From Eubacteriales Family XIII. Incertae Sedis bacterium (GTDB lineage: Bacteria; Bacillota; Clostridia; Peptostreptococcales; Anaerovoracaceae): a stretch of 14,532 nt of DNA. The stretch lies in contig JAISGB010000159.1 of the NCBI GenBank assembly GCA_031263335.1, forward strand, positions 1 to 14,532, read 5' to 3'. This document shows positions 9,301 to 14,532 of the stretch, piece by piece (the stretch's first letter is position 1; the number at the start of each line of letters is the position of its first letter). Under the pieces are notes generated by a model that had not been told where the DNA came from, did no database searches, and saw only the letters and a list, made by a program, of their open reading frames with translations. The position numbers and the translations under genes were made by a program.

Positions 9301-10190
9301 TCAGATTCGTCCAAGTCGTCCAACTTCCCGATCTTTTTCAGATACTTTGCCCCGATGGTCGCCATATCCATCAGGCTCACGTCCCGCTCGCCGGCGTGTC
9401 CGTAGACCTTATGCCGCAGATCGAGATAGGCGTCGAATGACTCGCGGATCATATCCGCAAAATCTCCGTCCTCAAAGGTGATGTCCTTCAGCGCCGTCAG
9501 GAAGGTTGTGTGACGGCAGTGGTCGGACCAATAGGTGTCGATGACCCGCAATTCGGTGACGGTCGGATCCCGATGTTCCGAGGTGTGGAAATGATCCCGC
9601 ACGAACTGCAGATCCGCGTAGCTCATGGCGAAGCCCATCCGCTCGATCAGGTTTCGCAGTTCCCGCTCATCCATACGGCGAAAACCGGACACGACCTCGA
9701 CGGAACCCGGTTCCGCCGTGTCCATGCGCAGGGAATCCGGCTTCTCGAACGACGCCTCACGGCTGTCCACCGGATTGATACAATATTTTTTGATGGCTTT
9801 CTTGTCCTCATCCGTCAGGTTGGCGTCGATGACGATCCATTTCGCGTAGCGAACGACCGTGTCTGCGGCGCCGCCGGCGAGCTTGACGCATTGGGCTGCG
9901 GAATCCGCCCGTTGGTCATATTGCCCCGGCAGATATTCCACCCCGAAGGAAAAAGCCCCCGAGACCGGATCCGTCTCCTCATCAAGGACAATGTCCAAGT
10001 TTGGTTCCGAAAAAATATTCTTTTTCGCGGCTTCGAAGGTGTCGTCGTCGATGTTCTCTATGTCATACCGATTGACGACGCGCAGGGATTTCAACCCCCT
10101 GACGCCCGAATTTTCCTTGAGTTCCTTCAAGAGGTTTTGCGCCTCTGCATCAAACCCCTTTTTCTTCTCCACATAGAAGCGTCTTATCAT
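6330..10190 (-). CDS. purL: PurL, phosphoribosylformylglycinamidine synthase, large fused form with glutaminase domain
   Basis: PurL converts FGAR, glutamine and ATP to FGAM (fourth step). The 1286-aa chain is the large single-polypeptide form in which the functions of PurS, small PurL and PurQ are fused. It runs: N-terminal PurS-like part (about 1-160), linker with DTYWSDHCRHTTF (218-230), two AIRS-like catalytic repeats, the first opening with NETHNHPTE (332-340) and including FGAGGVSVAIGELA, and a C-terminal glutaminase from about 1023. The glutaminase has PVFPGTNCEAD, the nucleophile in GICNGFQ (Cys1127), and a C-terminal GHAER supplying His1257 and Glu1259, so the ammonia-producing triad looks intact. 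Start: ATG 10190 (MIRRFYVEKKKGFD), as in homologues; the only Shine-Dalgarno is a weak GGTGG. An ATG at 10202 in frame is a poorer alternative. It is the first gene of the operon. Confidence 0.96.
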   Translation of the reverse strand: MIRRFYVEKKKGFDAEAQNLLKELKENSGVRGLKSLRVVNRYDIENIDDDTFEAAKKNIFSEPNLDIVLDEETDPVSGAFSFGVEYLPGQYDQRADSAAQCVKLAGGAADTVVRYAKWIVIDANLTDEDKKAIKKYCINPVDSREASFEKPDSLRMDTAEPGSVEVVSGFRRMDERELRNLIERMGFAMSYADLQFVRDHFHTSEHRDPTVTELRVIDTYWSDHCRHTTFLTALKDITFEDGDFADMIRESFDAYLDLRHKVYGHAGERDVSLMDMATIGAKYLKKIGKLDDLDESEEINACSIRVKARIREDDADGRDKVREEDWLVMFKNETHNHPTEIEPFGGAATCLGGAIRDPLSGRAYVYQAMRVTGSGDPRASMRDTLPGKLSQYQITRGAAKGYSTYGNQVGLATGLVDEIYDEGYVAKRMEIGAVIGAAPADCVRRERPTPGDIVLIVGGRTGRDGLGGATGSSKVHNEESILTAGAEVQKGNPPVERNIQRLFRRPEVTRLIKKCNDFGAGGVSVAIGELAAGADVNLDKVPKKYDGLDGTELAISESQERMAVVIDRKDLEEFTRYAWEENTEATAVAKITDSGRFRMTWRGDVILDLSRDFLDTNGVNPERAVRVRNLEFPVLGELPYETVDMPATKENLLSAMDSPDVCGKRGLTERFDSTIGRGSVLMPLGGATQMTPALGMAAKLPTLRGDTDTVTLMSYGFDPKLSKQSPYHGAIYAVLDSVTKIVGMGGDADSVRLTFQEYFEKLGKVPTRWAKPFMAILGALKAQLALELPAIGGKDSMSGTFNHLDVPPTLVSFAVAVTDAGRVLSPELKRPGNILTLIHTNKDERGIPDFEQFKLNMKRVGRLTREGKICSASAIGRGGVFAAIAKMALGNSIGAIVRAVRNDELVLPDYGSLILETDGKEDVSALFGGLDFRVIGETVDSGVIEVKPFGNVASHPRETGTYDSIIIRLSEIAAGWDAPLARVFPTVAPRAHDEDEQGNADARVPAYVKRASVSARNAVAAKPRVFMPVFPGTNCEADTRAAFERAGAEVRVVNLVNMDAIALDESIRRMAKAIDESRIIALPGGFSGGDEPEGSAKFITAVFRNPFIREAVTRLLEQRDGLILGICNGFQALIKLGLVPYGRIVDPDERAPTLTYNTIGRHVSKIVRTRVSSVLSPWLARAEVGDVFSMPVSHGEGRFVADAETLARLADNGQIATQYADPSGNPTMNADHNPNGSVLAIEGITSPDGRVFGKMGHAERVGEYLYKNVPGNYDSGIFESGVAYFR

Positions 10191-10200
10191 ATTTACCACC

Positions 10201-10209
10201 ATTATATCA
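10201..10209 (-). promoter_or_regulatory. Candidate extended -10 promoter element immediately before purL
   Basis: Reading the minus strand, TGATATAAT gives a perfect extended -10 (TG-n-TATAAT), with TATAAT at 10206-10201. I see no recognisable -35 at 16-18 bases upstream, which an extended -10 can tolerate. A start about 7 bases downstream would fall near 10194, only a few bases before the purL ATG at 10190, so transcripts from it would be almost leaderless. It could also be a chance match. Confidence 0.4.
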
Positions 10210-10276
10210 TGTTCGGACGCCCCAATCGGCGCCGCGATCGGCGACGAAAAACGGACAAAAACGCCGTCTTCGGTAA

Positions 10277-10289
10277 ATCGTTCGGAATA
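10277..10289 (-). promoter_or_regulatory. PurBox-like motif in purL leader
   Basis: The minus-strand sequence TATTCCGAACGAT matches 11 of 13 positions of the Bacillus PurR box consensus AWWWCCGAACWWT. A second CCGAAC core, with poor flanks, lies at 10215-10210 just before the extended -10. In Bacillus the two boxes are inverted and closely spaced; here the cores are in the same orientation and 70 bases apart, so a PurR role is only a suggestion. Confidence 0.2.
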
Positions 10290-10317
10290 TTTTGAATATT
10301 TGCGCTTAGCTAAGGAT

Positions 10318-10346
10318 ATGATACCGGAGAATCGGAAAGAACACAA
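10318..10346 (-). promoter_or_regulatory. Weaker candidate promoter upstream of purL
   Basis: On the minus strand TTGTGT (10346-10341) and TATCAT (10323-10318) are 17 bases apart: 3 of 6 and 5 of 6 matches to the sigma-A consensus. A transcript would have a leader of about 120 nt, including the CCGAAC motif at 10285-10280 and a GC hairpin at 10230-10243 (CGCCG arm, ATCG loop, CGGCG arm). This is the alternative if the element next to the ATG is not used. Part of it also lies in a small CACAAC/GTTGTG dyad (10342-10359). Confidence 0.25.
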
Positions 10347-10415
10347 CCGTGAAGTTGTGCGGAAGACCGCAAAGACCCTGGGATCCTTATCGCATCCGCA
10401 TAACGGGTGGATTTT

Positions 10416-10442
10416 CGGTTCGCGCACACCCCGCGCGAACCG
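10416..10442. other. Perfect 10-bp inverted repeat in the purL upstream region
   Basis: Arms CGGTTCGCGC (10416-10425) and GCGCGAACCG (10433-10442) are perfectly complementary around a 7-base loop. Neither strand has a T-run after it, so it is not a normal intrinsic terminator. It lies between the terminator of the preceding permease gene and the candidate purL promoters. It could be a protein-binding dyad, a transcript-end stabiliser, or part of a longer leader RNA if transcription reads through. Confidence 0.6.
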
Positions 10443-10458
10443 GCCCAAAGACTTTCAT

Positions 10459-10491
10459 AAAAAGAACCGCCCGACGCAAAACGGGCGGTTC
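10459..10491 (-). terminator. Intrinsic terminator after the amino acid permease gene
   Basis: On the minus strand a perfect 10-bp stem, GAACCGCCCG / CGGGCGGTTC with an 8-base loop (10491-10464), is followed directly by TTTTT (10463-10459). This is a textbook rho-independent terminator 91 bases after the permease stop. It separates the permease unit from the purine operon. The plus strand has no T-run after the stem. Confidence 0.9.
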
Positions 10492-10507
10492 CTCGATATA
10501 CGGGACA

Positions 10508-10526
10508 ATCGCCCCGGATGGGCGAT
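10508..10526. other. 7-bp hairpin between permease stop and terminator
   Basis: ATCGCCC (10508-10514) and GGGCGAT (10520-10526) form a stem with a 5-base loop and no T-run. It lies just before the strong terminator, inside the 3' untranslated part of the permease transcript, and may simply protect the RNA end. Confidence 0.45.
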
Positions 10527-10581
10527 CACCCCTCAATAACATTTTCCCGGCGCGAAAATCCCCGCGCGCCAAATCCCGGCT

Positions 10582-12147
10582 TTACGCGTTCTTGTCGGGG
10601 AACTTCTCGTCGAATGTGACTTCGTCCGCGCCGATCACGATATTGGTCCGTATCTTCCCTCTCGATTTCTGTATCCGGAACACGACGATCGGGACGATGA
10701 TGATGACCATCGACGCGAGGAAGATGGGCAGTCCGTCGCCCTCCTCGAAGATCAGCAGGACCATGGCGGCCACCTGTACGATGATGGCGAACCATTCCAA
10801 CCACGGATACCACTTCGCCTTCACCGTGAGGACCTCTTGCGGATTGTAGCCGCGTTTGATGAGCCTCTTGCGGAAGATGATCTGCGAATACAGGATGCCG
10901 ACCCAACACAGCGTCCCCGTAAAGCCGGCGATGCCCACGAGCGCCGTATAGAGGACGCCGTTCTCGCCGCCCATATACCCGAACGAGGTGATGATGAAGC
11001 TGACAAGGAACACCAACCAGATGAACACGAGGGTGAAAAGCGTCGCGTTCTGCGGCGTGTTGAACCGGTTCAGGCGGGACAGGAACTTGGGCGCGAGTCC
11101 TTCCACCGACAGGCCGTACAGGGAACGGACCGTACCGTAAAACCCGGAGTTGGCGCAGGAGAACGCGGCGATGAGCGTCACGATGGTGAATATGCGCGAA
11201 CCCCACCCGAAGCCGTATGTGGCCAAGGCTTGGGCGAATACCGAGCTGTCCAAGGTAGCGGCGTAATAGGGCATGATAAGCGAGAGGATCAAGATCGGCA
11301 CCAGATAGATGAGGATGATCCGATAGGCGACGCGCTTGCAAGCCAACGGAACATTCACTTCCGGATTCTGCGTCTCCGCGGCCGAGAGGCCGACGATCTC
11401 CGAACCTTGGAAGTTGACCAAGGTCCAGATCATCAGCGTGATCATGACGAAGCCGCCTCTCGGGAACAGCTGATGCGCGATGCTGTCTTCCCCGCCCAAC
11501 GGGACCTTCAGGCCGAGGAAGCCTTTCTCCACGTCGAGGGCCTGCCCGCCTCCCTCGAAGCTGCCGCCGTTGCCCATCACCCCGAGCCAGATCAATACGC
11601 CGCAGATGATGAACAGGACGATGGCGAATATCTTGATGATGGCCATGATGGATTCCACATGACCGAACCACTTCACCTGATAGATGTTGATGAATGTGAG
11701 CAAGGCGAGCGCCAAGATCCCCCACAGGAAGGTGAGCCATATACCCGGCTCAAAGCCCGAAATATCCTTGATCAGCGCGTTGACGAAGATGGATACCGCC
11801 AACGCCTCCGAGGGAATGTAGCAAACCCAGTTTGCCCAAAACGCCCAACCGATGCCCGCCGACGCCGTATCGCCCATGAACTCCCTCGTATAGGATACGA
11901 ACGAGCCGCGCCTCGGGATATTGACGAGCAATTCGGCGAAAGATTGCATGACGCCGAAGATGGTGAGGCCGGCGACGGCGTACGTGATCAGTATCGCGCC
12001 CGGACCCATCTCATTGAATGTAAGCCCCAATTCGAGAAAATAACAAGAACCTATGATGCCGCCGAGCGCAATGAGCGAAACATGCCACGGCATGATGCCG
12101 CGCGTCAGCGTTCGTTCATCTTTTTGGACCAATCTCTCTTCTGCCAT
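10582..12147 (-). CDS. Amino acid permease, APC superfamily (AAT-like)
   Basis: This is a 521-aa inner-membrane transporter of the APC superfamily, most like the amino acid transporter (AAT) family of H+-coupled uptake permeases. About 12 hydrophobic segments are visible between residues 20 and 500. The first helix carries HVSLIALGGIIGS, the broken-helix substrate-binding motif of the family; the next shows NIPRRGSFVSYTREFMGD, and around residue 250 GLSAAETQNPEVNVPLACKR, both classic AAT signatures. Short charged tails lie at each end. The specific substrate cannot be read from the sequence. The ATG at 12147 has a very strong AAAGGAGGT upstream. The gene follows the other permease after 124 bases, without a clear terminator between, so the two may be co-transcribed, and it ends at the strong terminator near 10475. 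The C-terminus is rich in charged residues. Confidence 0.9.
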   Translation of the reverse strand: MAEERLVQKDERTLTRGIMPWHVSLIALGGIIGSCYFLELGLTFNEMGPGAILITYAVAGLTIFGVMQSFAELLVNIPRRGSFVSYTREFMGDTASAGIGWAFWANWVCYIPSEALAVSIFVNALIKDISGFEPGIWLTFLWGILALALLTFINIYQVKWFGHVESIMAIIKIFAIVLFIICGVLIWLGVMGNGGSFEGGGQALDVEKGFLGLKVPLGGEDSIAHQLFPRGGFVMITLMIWTLVNFQGSEIVGLSAAETQNPEVNVPLACKRVAYRIILIYLVPILILSLIMPYYAATLDSSVFAQALATYGFGWGSRIFTIVTLIAAFSCANSGFYGTVRSLYGLSVEGLAPKFLSRLNRFNTPQNATLFTLVFIWLVFLVSFIITSFGYMGGENGVLYTALVGIAGFTGTLCWVGILYSQIIFRKRLIKRGYNPQEVLTVKAKWYPWLEWFAIIVQVAAMVLLIFEEGDGLPIFLASMVIIIVPIVVFRIQKSRGKIRTNIVIGADEVTFDEKFPDKNA

Positions 12148-12160
12148 TCATTACCTCCTT

Positions 12161-12223
12161 TGCGAACCGCGTCCTGCGTTGCGAAAACCGCGGCACAGTC
12201 CCGACTACAGTCCTAACTTAAGT
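12161..12223. repeat. Cluster of short direct repeats upstream of the amino acid permease
   Basis: Within the 124-base gap between the two permease genes, plus-strand ACAGTCCCGACT and ACAGTCCTAACT are adjacent 12-mers (12195-12218) identical at 10 of 12 positions. TGCGAACCGCG (12161-12171) and TGCGAAAACCGCG (12180-12192) form a second repeat pair. The palindromic AACTTAAGT sequence ends the cluster. Tandem short repeats just ahead of a start codon suggest a regulator-binding region. The same gap also holds a CCGAACGTT motif near 12250. I could not find a convincing promoter here (best: TTGTTT, 17 bases, TGTAGT). Confidence 0.45.
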
Positions 12224-12271
12224 GACAAACAATTGAAGCGTGCGGAACGTTCGGGAATCCTTCGCCTACAA

Positions 12272-13957
12272 CTACCGTTGAGACGCCTTTGTCGATTTCG
12301 CGGAATCCATGACGTGTCCCAAGACAGCGAACAGGACAGTCAACGCGCCGGCGATGATCGTGGCGATCTTGATGCCGAAAAACATCGCTCCCTGACTGCC
12401 GAAAAGCGTCATGTCATAATCATCCGGGAAAGCCCAATCAGCCTCATACCACGGCAGGAACAGGCATCCGACGATGCCGATCGCGGTCAAGACACCCAGC
12501 ATGACGGCGAGACGTTTCAGGTCGCCCGACGCCAAACCCGTCCGGGCATTGACGGGATAGCGCTCGGCGTTCTTCTTCGCCAATCCTCCGTACCTTTTCT
12601 TCCAGATGAAATAGAGGACAGGTCCGGATATGATGCCGATCATGCCGCCGATGAAGTAATCCGATCCGTTGATCAGGAAGGATATGAAGGCGATACAGAT
12701 CGGCACGATGCAGAGTACGGCAAGGAAGCCGCTTCCGCCGGGTATCTTGAATTTGTATTCCTCTTTCGGGATGCGTTTTCGCAGGATCATCGCCGAGATA
12801 TAGACCATGATGTACGAGGACACGAGCAGGAACACATCCACGACCACGACCGTGCTGAACGCGAAGTTACAGAGGATCAGGTTCACCACCGCCACGGATA
12901 CGACGGACACATACGGCACGCCGTGTTTCTTGTCCACCTTTACGAAAAGCGGCGGCGCGAGATTGTCGTCCGCCAACGCGAAGAAGCCGCGCGATCCCGA
13001 CGCGATATAGGTATTGTAGATGGAACACTGCGCCACGATGGCGACGATGCCGAAGAATATTCCGAGCGCGGGTCCCACGAAGTGATTGGCCACCGTGGCG
13101 TAGCCCACCATGTCGGCGCCCTCTCCCCAGTTCATGAAGCCGAATTCCTCGCCTTCCGTCTTGAAGGCCGAGATCGACGCCATGGTCGGGAGGATGTAGG
13201 TCGCCATGATGAGCGGCACCGTGATGAGCGTCGCCCTCGATATGACCTGCGGATTCTCCAATTCCCCCGCGATGGTGGACATGGACTCGTAGCCCGAATA
13301 CATCCACATGCCGATGGAGAGTCCGGAACCGATATAGAATATCCAATCCACGCCGCTCTCCACCACCTCCGGCGTGATGGGGTTGAACGGATTGCCGCCC
13401 CAATTCGCGAAGCCGATGATCGCGATCATCGCGAACGCGACGAGAACAAATATGGATAATATGTTTGTAATGATGCCGACATCCCTGACGCCACGAATAT
13501 TGATCCACATGAATATGAGGATCATGACCGCCTTGAACATGAAAATTTCGACCTTCGACATATCGAGCAGACCGCCCAAGTAGTCTCCCGCCAATATTAC
13601 ATAGAGCGTATTGTCAATGTAGATGGAGACCGTCCGCCACCAACCGGCCTGAAACCCCCAAAACTCGCCGAGGGCCTCCTGCACCCATTTGTAATAGCCG
13701 CCCTCCTGCGGCCGCACGGAACCCAATTCCGCGGCCACAAGCCCAAAGGGCAAGCCCCAAATGAAGGGCAGTACGATCAACATAATCAATGTGAGTCCGG
13801 GTCCCGCCGCCGGGATCATGTCCTCGATCCCGTAACAGCCGGCTGCGACGAGCGAAAACACCATGAAAACAACGGTAAACGTGCTCATCCTGTGCTTTTT
13901 GAGTCCACGCTCCGATGTGTCCATGGCGTTTGGCGCGATTCTCCTTTCATCAGCCAT
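12272..13957 (-). CDS. APC-superfamily permease, polyamine:H+ symporter-like
   Basis: A 561-aa multi-pass membrane transporter. It starts with a short polar tail, then helices from about residue 25. Motifs include ELGSVRPQEGGYYKWV (about 75-90), GEFWGFQAGWW and DNTLY, which echo the GGY..W, GPFWGFQ and DNALYP motifs of the polyamine:H+ symporter family (PHS, TC 2.A.3.12) of plants and protists; GYESMSTIAGELENP also fits the GxxSxSTxAGExxNP signature there. Related bacterial APC permeases such as YhdG or the AguD/PotE group remain possible, so polyamine is only the best guess and other amines or amino acids cannot be excluded. Two extra hydrophobic stretches near the C-terminus make it a little longer than most APC members. 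ATG 13957 has GGAGG at ideal spacing. It is driven by the strong promoter at 14126-14097. Confidence 0.85.
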   Translation of the reverse strand: MADERRIAPNAMDTSERGLKKHRMSTFTVVFMVFSLVAAGCYGIEDMIPAAGPGLTLIMLIVLPFIWGLPFGLVAAELGSVRPQEGGYYKWVQEALGEFWGFQAGWWRTVSIYIDNTLYVILAGDYLGGLLDMSKVEIFMFKAVMILIFMWINIRGVRDVGIITNILSIFVLVAFAMIAIIGFANWGGNPFNPITPEVVESGVDWIFYIGSGLSIGMWMYSGYESMSTIAGELENPQVISRATLITVPLIMATYILPTMASISAFKTEGEEFGFMNWGEGADMVGYATVANHFVGPALGIFFGIVAIVAQCSIYNTYIASGSRGFFALADDNLAPPLFVKVDKKHGVPYVSVVSVAVVNLILCNFAFSTVVVVDVFLLVSSYIMVYISAMILRKRIPKEEYKFKIPGGSGFLAVLCIVPICIAFISFLINGSDYFIGGMIGIISGPVLYFIWKKRYGGLAKKNAERYPVNARTGLASGDLKRLAVMLGVLTAIGIVGCLFLPWYEADWAFPDDYDMTLFGSQGAMFFGIKIATIIAGALTVLFAVLGHVMDSAKSTKASQR

Positions 13958-14010
13958 GTTTGCCTCCATTACCGCCGACACCGCCGTCGCCTTACCGATC
14001 CGAGAGACAC

Positions 14011-14035
14011 AAAAACCCGCAGTTTGAAATACGGG
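14011..14035 (-). other. Terminator-like hairpin in the permease leader
   Basis: On the minus strand CCCGTA (14035-14030) pairs with TGCGGG (14021-14016; one G-T pair) around an 8-base loop, and is followed by TTTTT (14015-14011). It lies between the promoter and the permease ATG, about 55 bases before the start. The stem is short, so termination would be partial; it may work as an attenuator. I did not recognise a known riboswitch class in the leader. Confidence 0.4.
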
Positions 14036-14096
14036 AAAACGGCATTGCCGGCCACCACAAAAAATAAGATAAGTGCGCTGTCCGAATGATAGGCAA

Positions 14097-14126
14097 ATTA
14101 TACTGCAAATCATCCGCAGAAGTCAA
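14097..14126 (-). promoter_or_regulatory. Strong sigma-A promoter for the first permease gene
   Basis: On the minus strand TTGACT (14126-14121) and TATAAT (14102-14097) are 18 bases apart, 5 of 6 and 6 of 6 matches to consensus. Transcription would begin near 14090, leaving a leader of about 133 nt before the ATG at 13957. This is the clearest promoter in the window. Confidence 0.75.
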
Positions 14127-14199
14127 TAACCGCCGTTTTATTTTGAGGCTATGCGTAACCGTCTGAAATTGTCCCTTTCTCGGGCTGACATCAAAACAT

Positions 14200-14248
14200 A
14201 AAACCCCGATCCTCAGAGAAATAACATCCTCGTCGAAAGCGGGGTTTT
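14200..14248. terminator. Long-loop terminator, possibly bidirectional
   Basis: AAAACCCCG (14200-14208) and CGGGGTTTT (14240-14248) form a 9-bp stem whose A/T ends give a T-run on either strand, with a 31-base loop. It lies 25 bases after the stop of the hypothetical membrane-protein gene and upstream of the next promoter, so it probably ends that gene. The loop holds two copies of ATCCTC (14209-14214, 14226-14231). The large loop lowers confidence. Confidence 0.55.
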
Positions 14249-14272
14249 GCCGTATTTGTTTTGCGCCGCGCC

Positions 14273-14532
14273 CTATTCGACGGAGGCGGGATGTCGCAGG
14301 GAGTAGGGGCGTATCCTGCCGCGCAGGAGGCGGAACACGGTCTGCGCGATGAACGGGATCGCGACGTCGGCGGTCCTGTCGTCGATCCACACCATCGGTT
14401 GGGACGTGTCGTCGAAGATCAGCCAGAGGACGAGCGTAAGCAGGCCGAGCAGGACCAGGATCCCGTTGAACGCCAAGGCCGCCGACCGCCTTTCCCGCGC
14501 GTACCCCTCCCGGGCGCGGCCCCCCGACCTGC
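14273..14532 (-). CDS. Hypothetical membrane protein, partial (runs off right edge)
   Basis: I do not recognise this gene. The frame is open from the right edge to a stop at 14273, giving about 86 residues: an Arg-rich beginning (residues such as RAREGYARERR), one strong transmembrane helix (ILVLLGLLTLVLWLIF), then a mostly polar tail ending in RPYSLRHPASVE. A TTG at 14476 could be a start, but the frame stays open upstream of it, so the visible part is more likely the C-terminal end of a longer protein or its true start lies beyond the edge. The positive stretch before the helix and the length of the tail suggest a small single-pass protein or the last helix of a larger one. A terminator follows. 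Confidence 0.5.
   Translation of the reverse strand, partial: RSGGRAREGYARERRSAALAFNGILVLLGLLTLVLWLIFDDTSQPMVWIDDRTADVAIPFIAQTVFRLLRGRIRPYSLRHPASVE

Noticed and set aside
10191..10448. N-terminal extension of PurL by 86 residues
   Set aside because: The extension has no similarity to the family start, runs through the hairpin and candidate promoters, and the family begins at MIRRFYVEKKKGFD.
10190..10455. Purine, ZTP or PRPP riboswitch ahead of purL
   Set aside because: I looked for the conserved loop and junction sequences of these classes and saw none; only generic hairpins are present.
10837..12216. Plus-strand reading frame of 459 codons opposite the amino acid permease
   Set aside because: Charged, low-complexity translation that mirrors transmembrane codons; no supporting signals.
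12053..13459. Plus-strand reading frame of 468 codons spanning the gap between permeases
   Set aside because: Rich in Asp, His and Arg as expected from antisense of hydrophobic codons; crosses two genes and an intergenic region without its own signals.
13958..14113. N-terminal extension of the polyamine-like permease to 14113
   Set aside because: It would begin upstream of the predicted transcription start, and the GGAGG before 13957 decides for the shorter form.
13992..14390. Minus-strand reading frame of 132 codons across the terminator and promoter
   Set aside because: It runs through the terminator at 14200-14248 and the strong promoter, overlaps the membrane-protein frame, and has no motif.

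Overview
The window reads as a stretch of chromosome from a fairly GC-rich Firmicute, most likely a Clostridia-type lineage. This is inferred, not proven. The pointers are the order of the pur genes, a single large PurL with its glutaminase fused on, a PurN with the CGKGYYG insertion I associate with clostridial homologues, strong AGGAGG-type ribosome binding sites, and a clostridial-style PurE. Every gene I can support lies on the minus strand, so transcription runs from the right end (14532) to the left end (1). There are no RNA genes, CRISPR arrays, insertion sequences or signs of a recent mobile element.

Right part (14532 to about 10460). The window opens with the 3' part of a gene for a small unknown membrane protein (stop at 14273), followed by a hairpin terminator (14200-14248). 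A near-consensus sigma-A promoter (14126-14097) then drives an APC-superfamily permease resembling polyamine:H+ symporters (12272-13957), through a leader of about 130 nt that holds a weak terminator-like hairpin. After a 124-base gap carrying tandem repeats comes a second permease, of the amino-acid-transporter type of the same superfamily (10582-12147). It ends in a textbook intrinsic terminator (10491-10459).

Middle and left part (10458 to 1). A leader region of about 270 bases, with a strong hairpin, two candidate promoters and PurBox-like CCGAAC motifs, precedes a de novo purine operon: purL, purE, purC, purM, purN, purH, purD. Spacing is tight (purC and purM overlap by 4 bases; most other gaps are 11 to 73 bases) and I see no internal terminator. 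Together these genes supply the steps from phosphoribosylamine to IMP except three: the committed first step (purF), N5-CAIR synthetase (purK) and adenylosuccinate lyase (purB). purF is notable because in many clostridial operons it sits between purC and purM, exactly where these two genes now overlap. Directly after purD, 30 bases on, the N-terminal part of murE (peptidoglycan precursor ligase) begins and runs off the left edge, so purine and cell-wall genes may share a transcript.

No plainly new biological system is visible. The items most worth checking are the missing purF, the unusual purL leader (a perfect extended -10 almost on top of the start codon, and a 10-bp perfect hairpin with no U-tract), the tandem 12-bp repeats ahead of the second permease, and the attenuator-like leader of the first.
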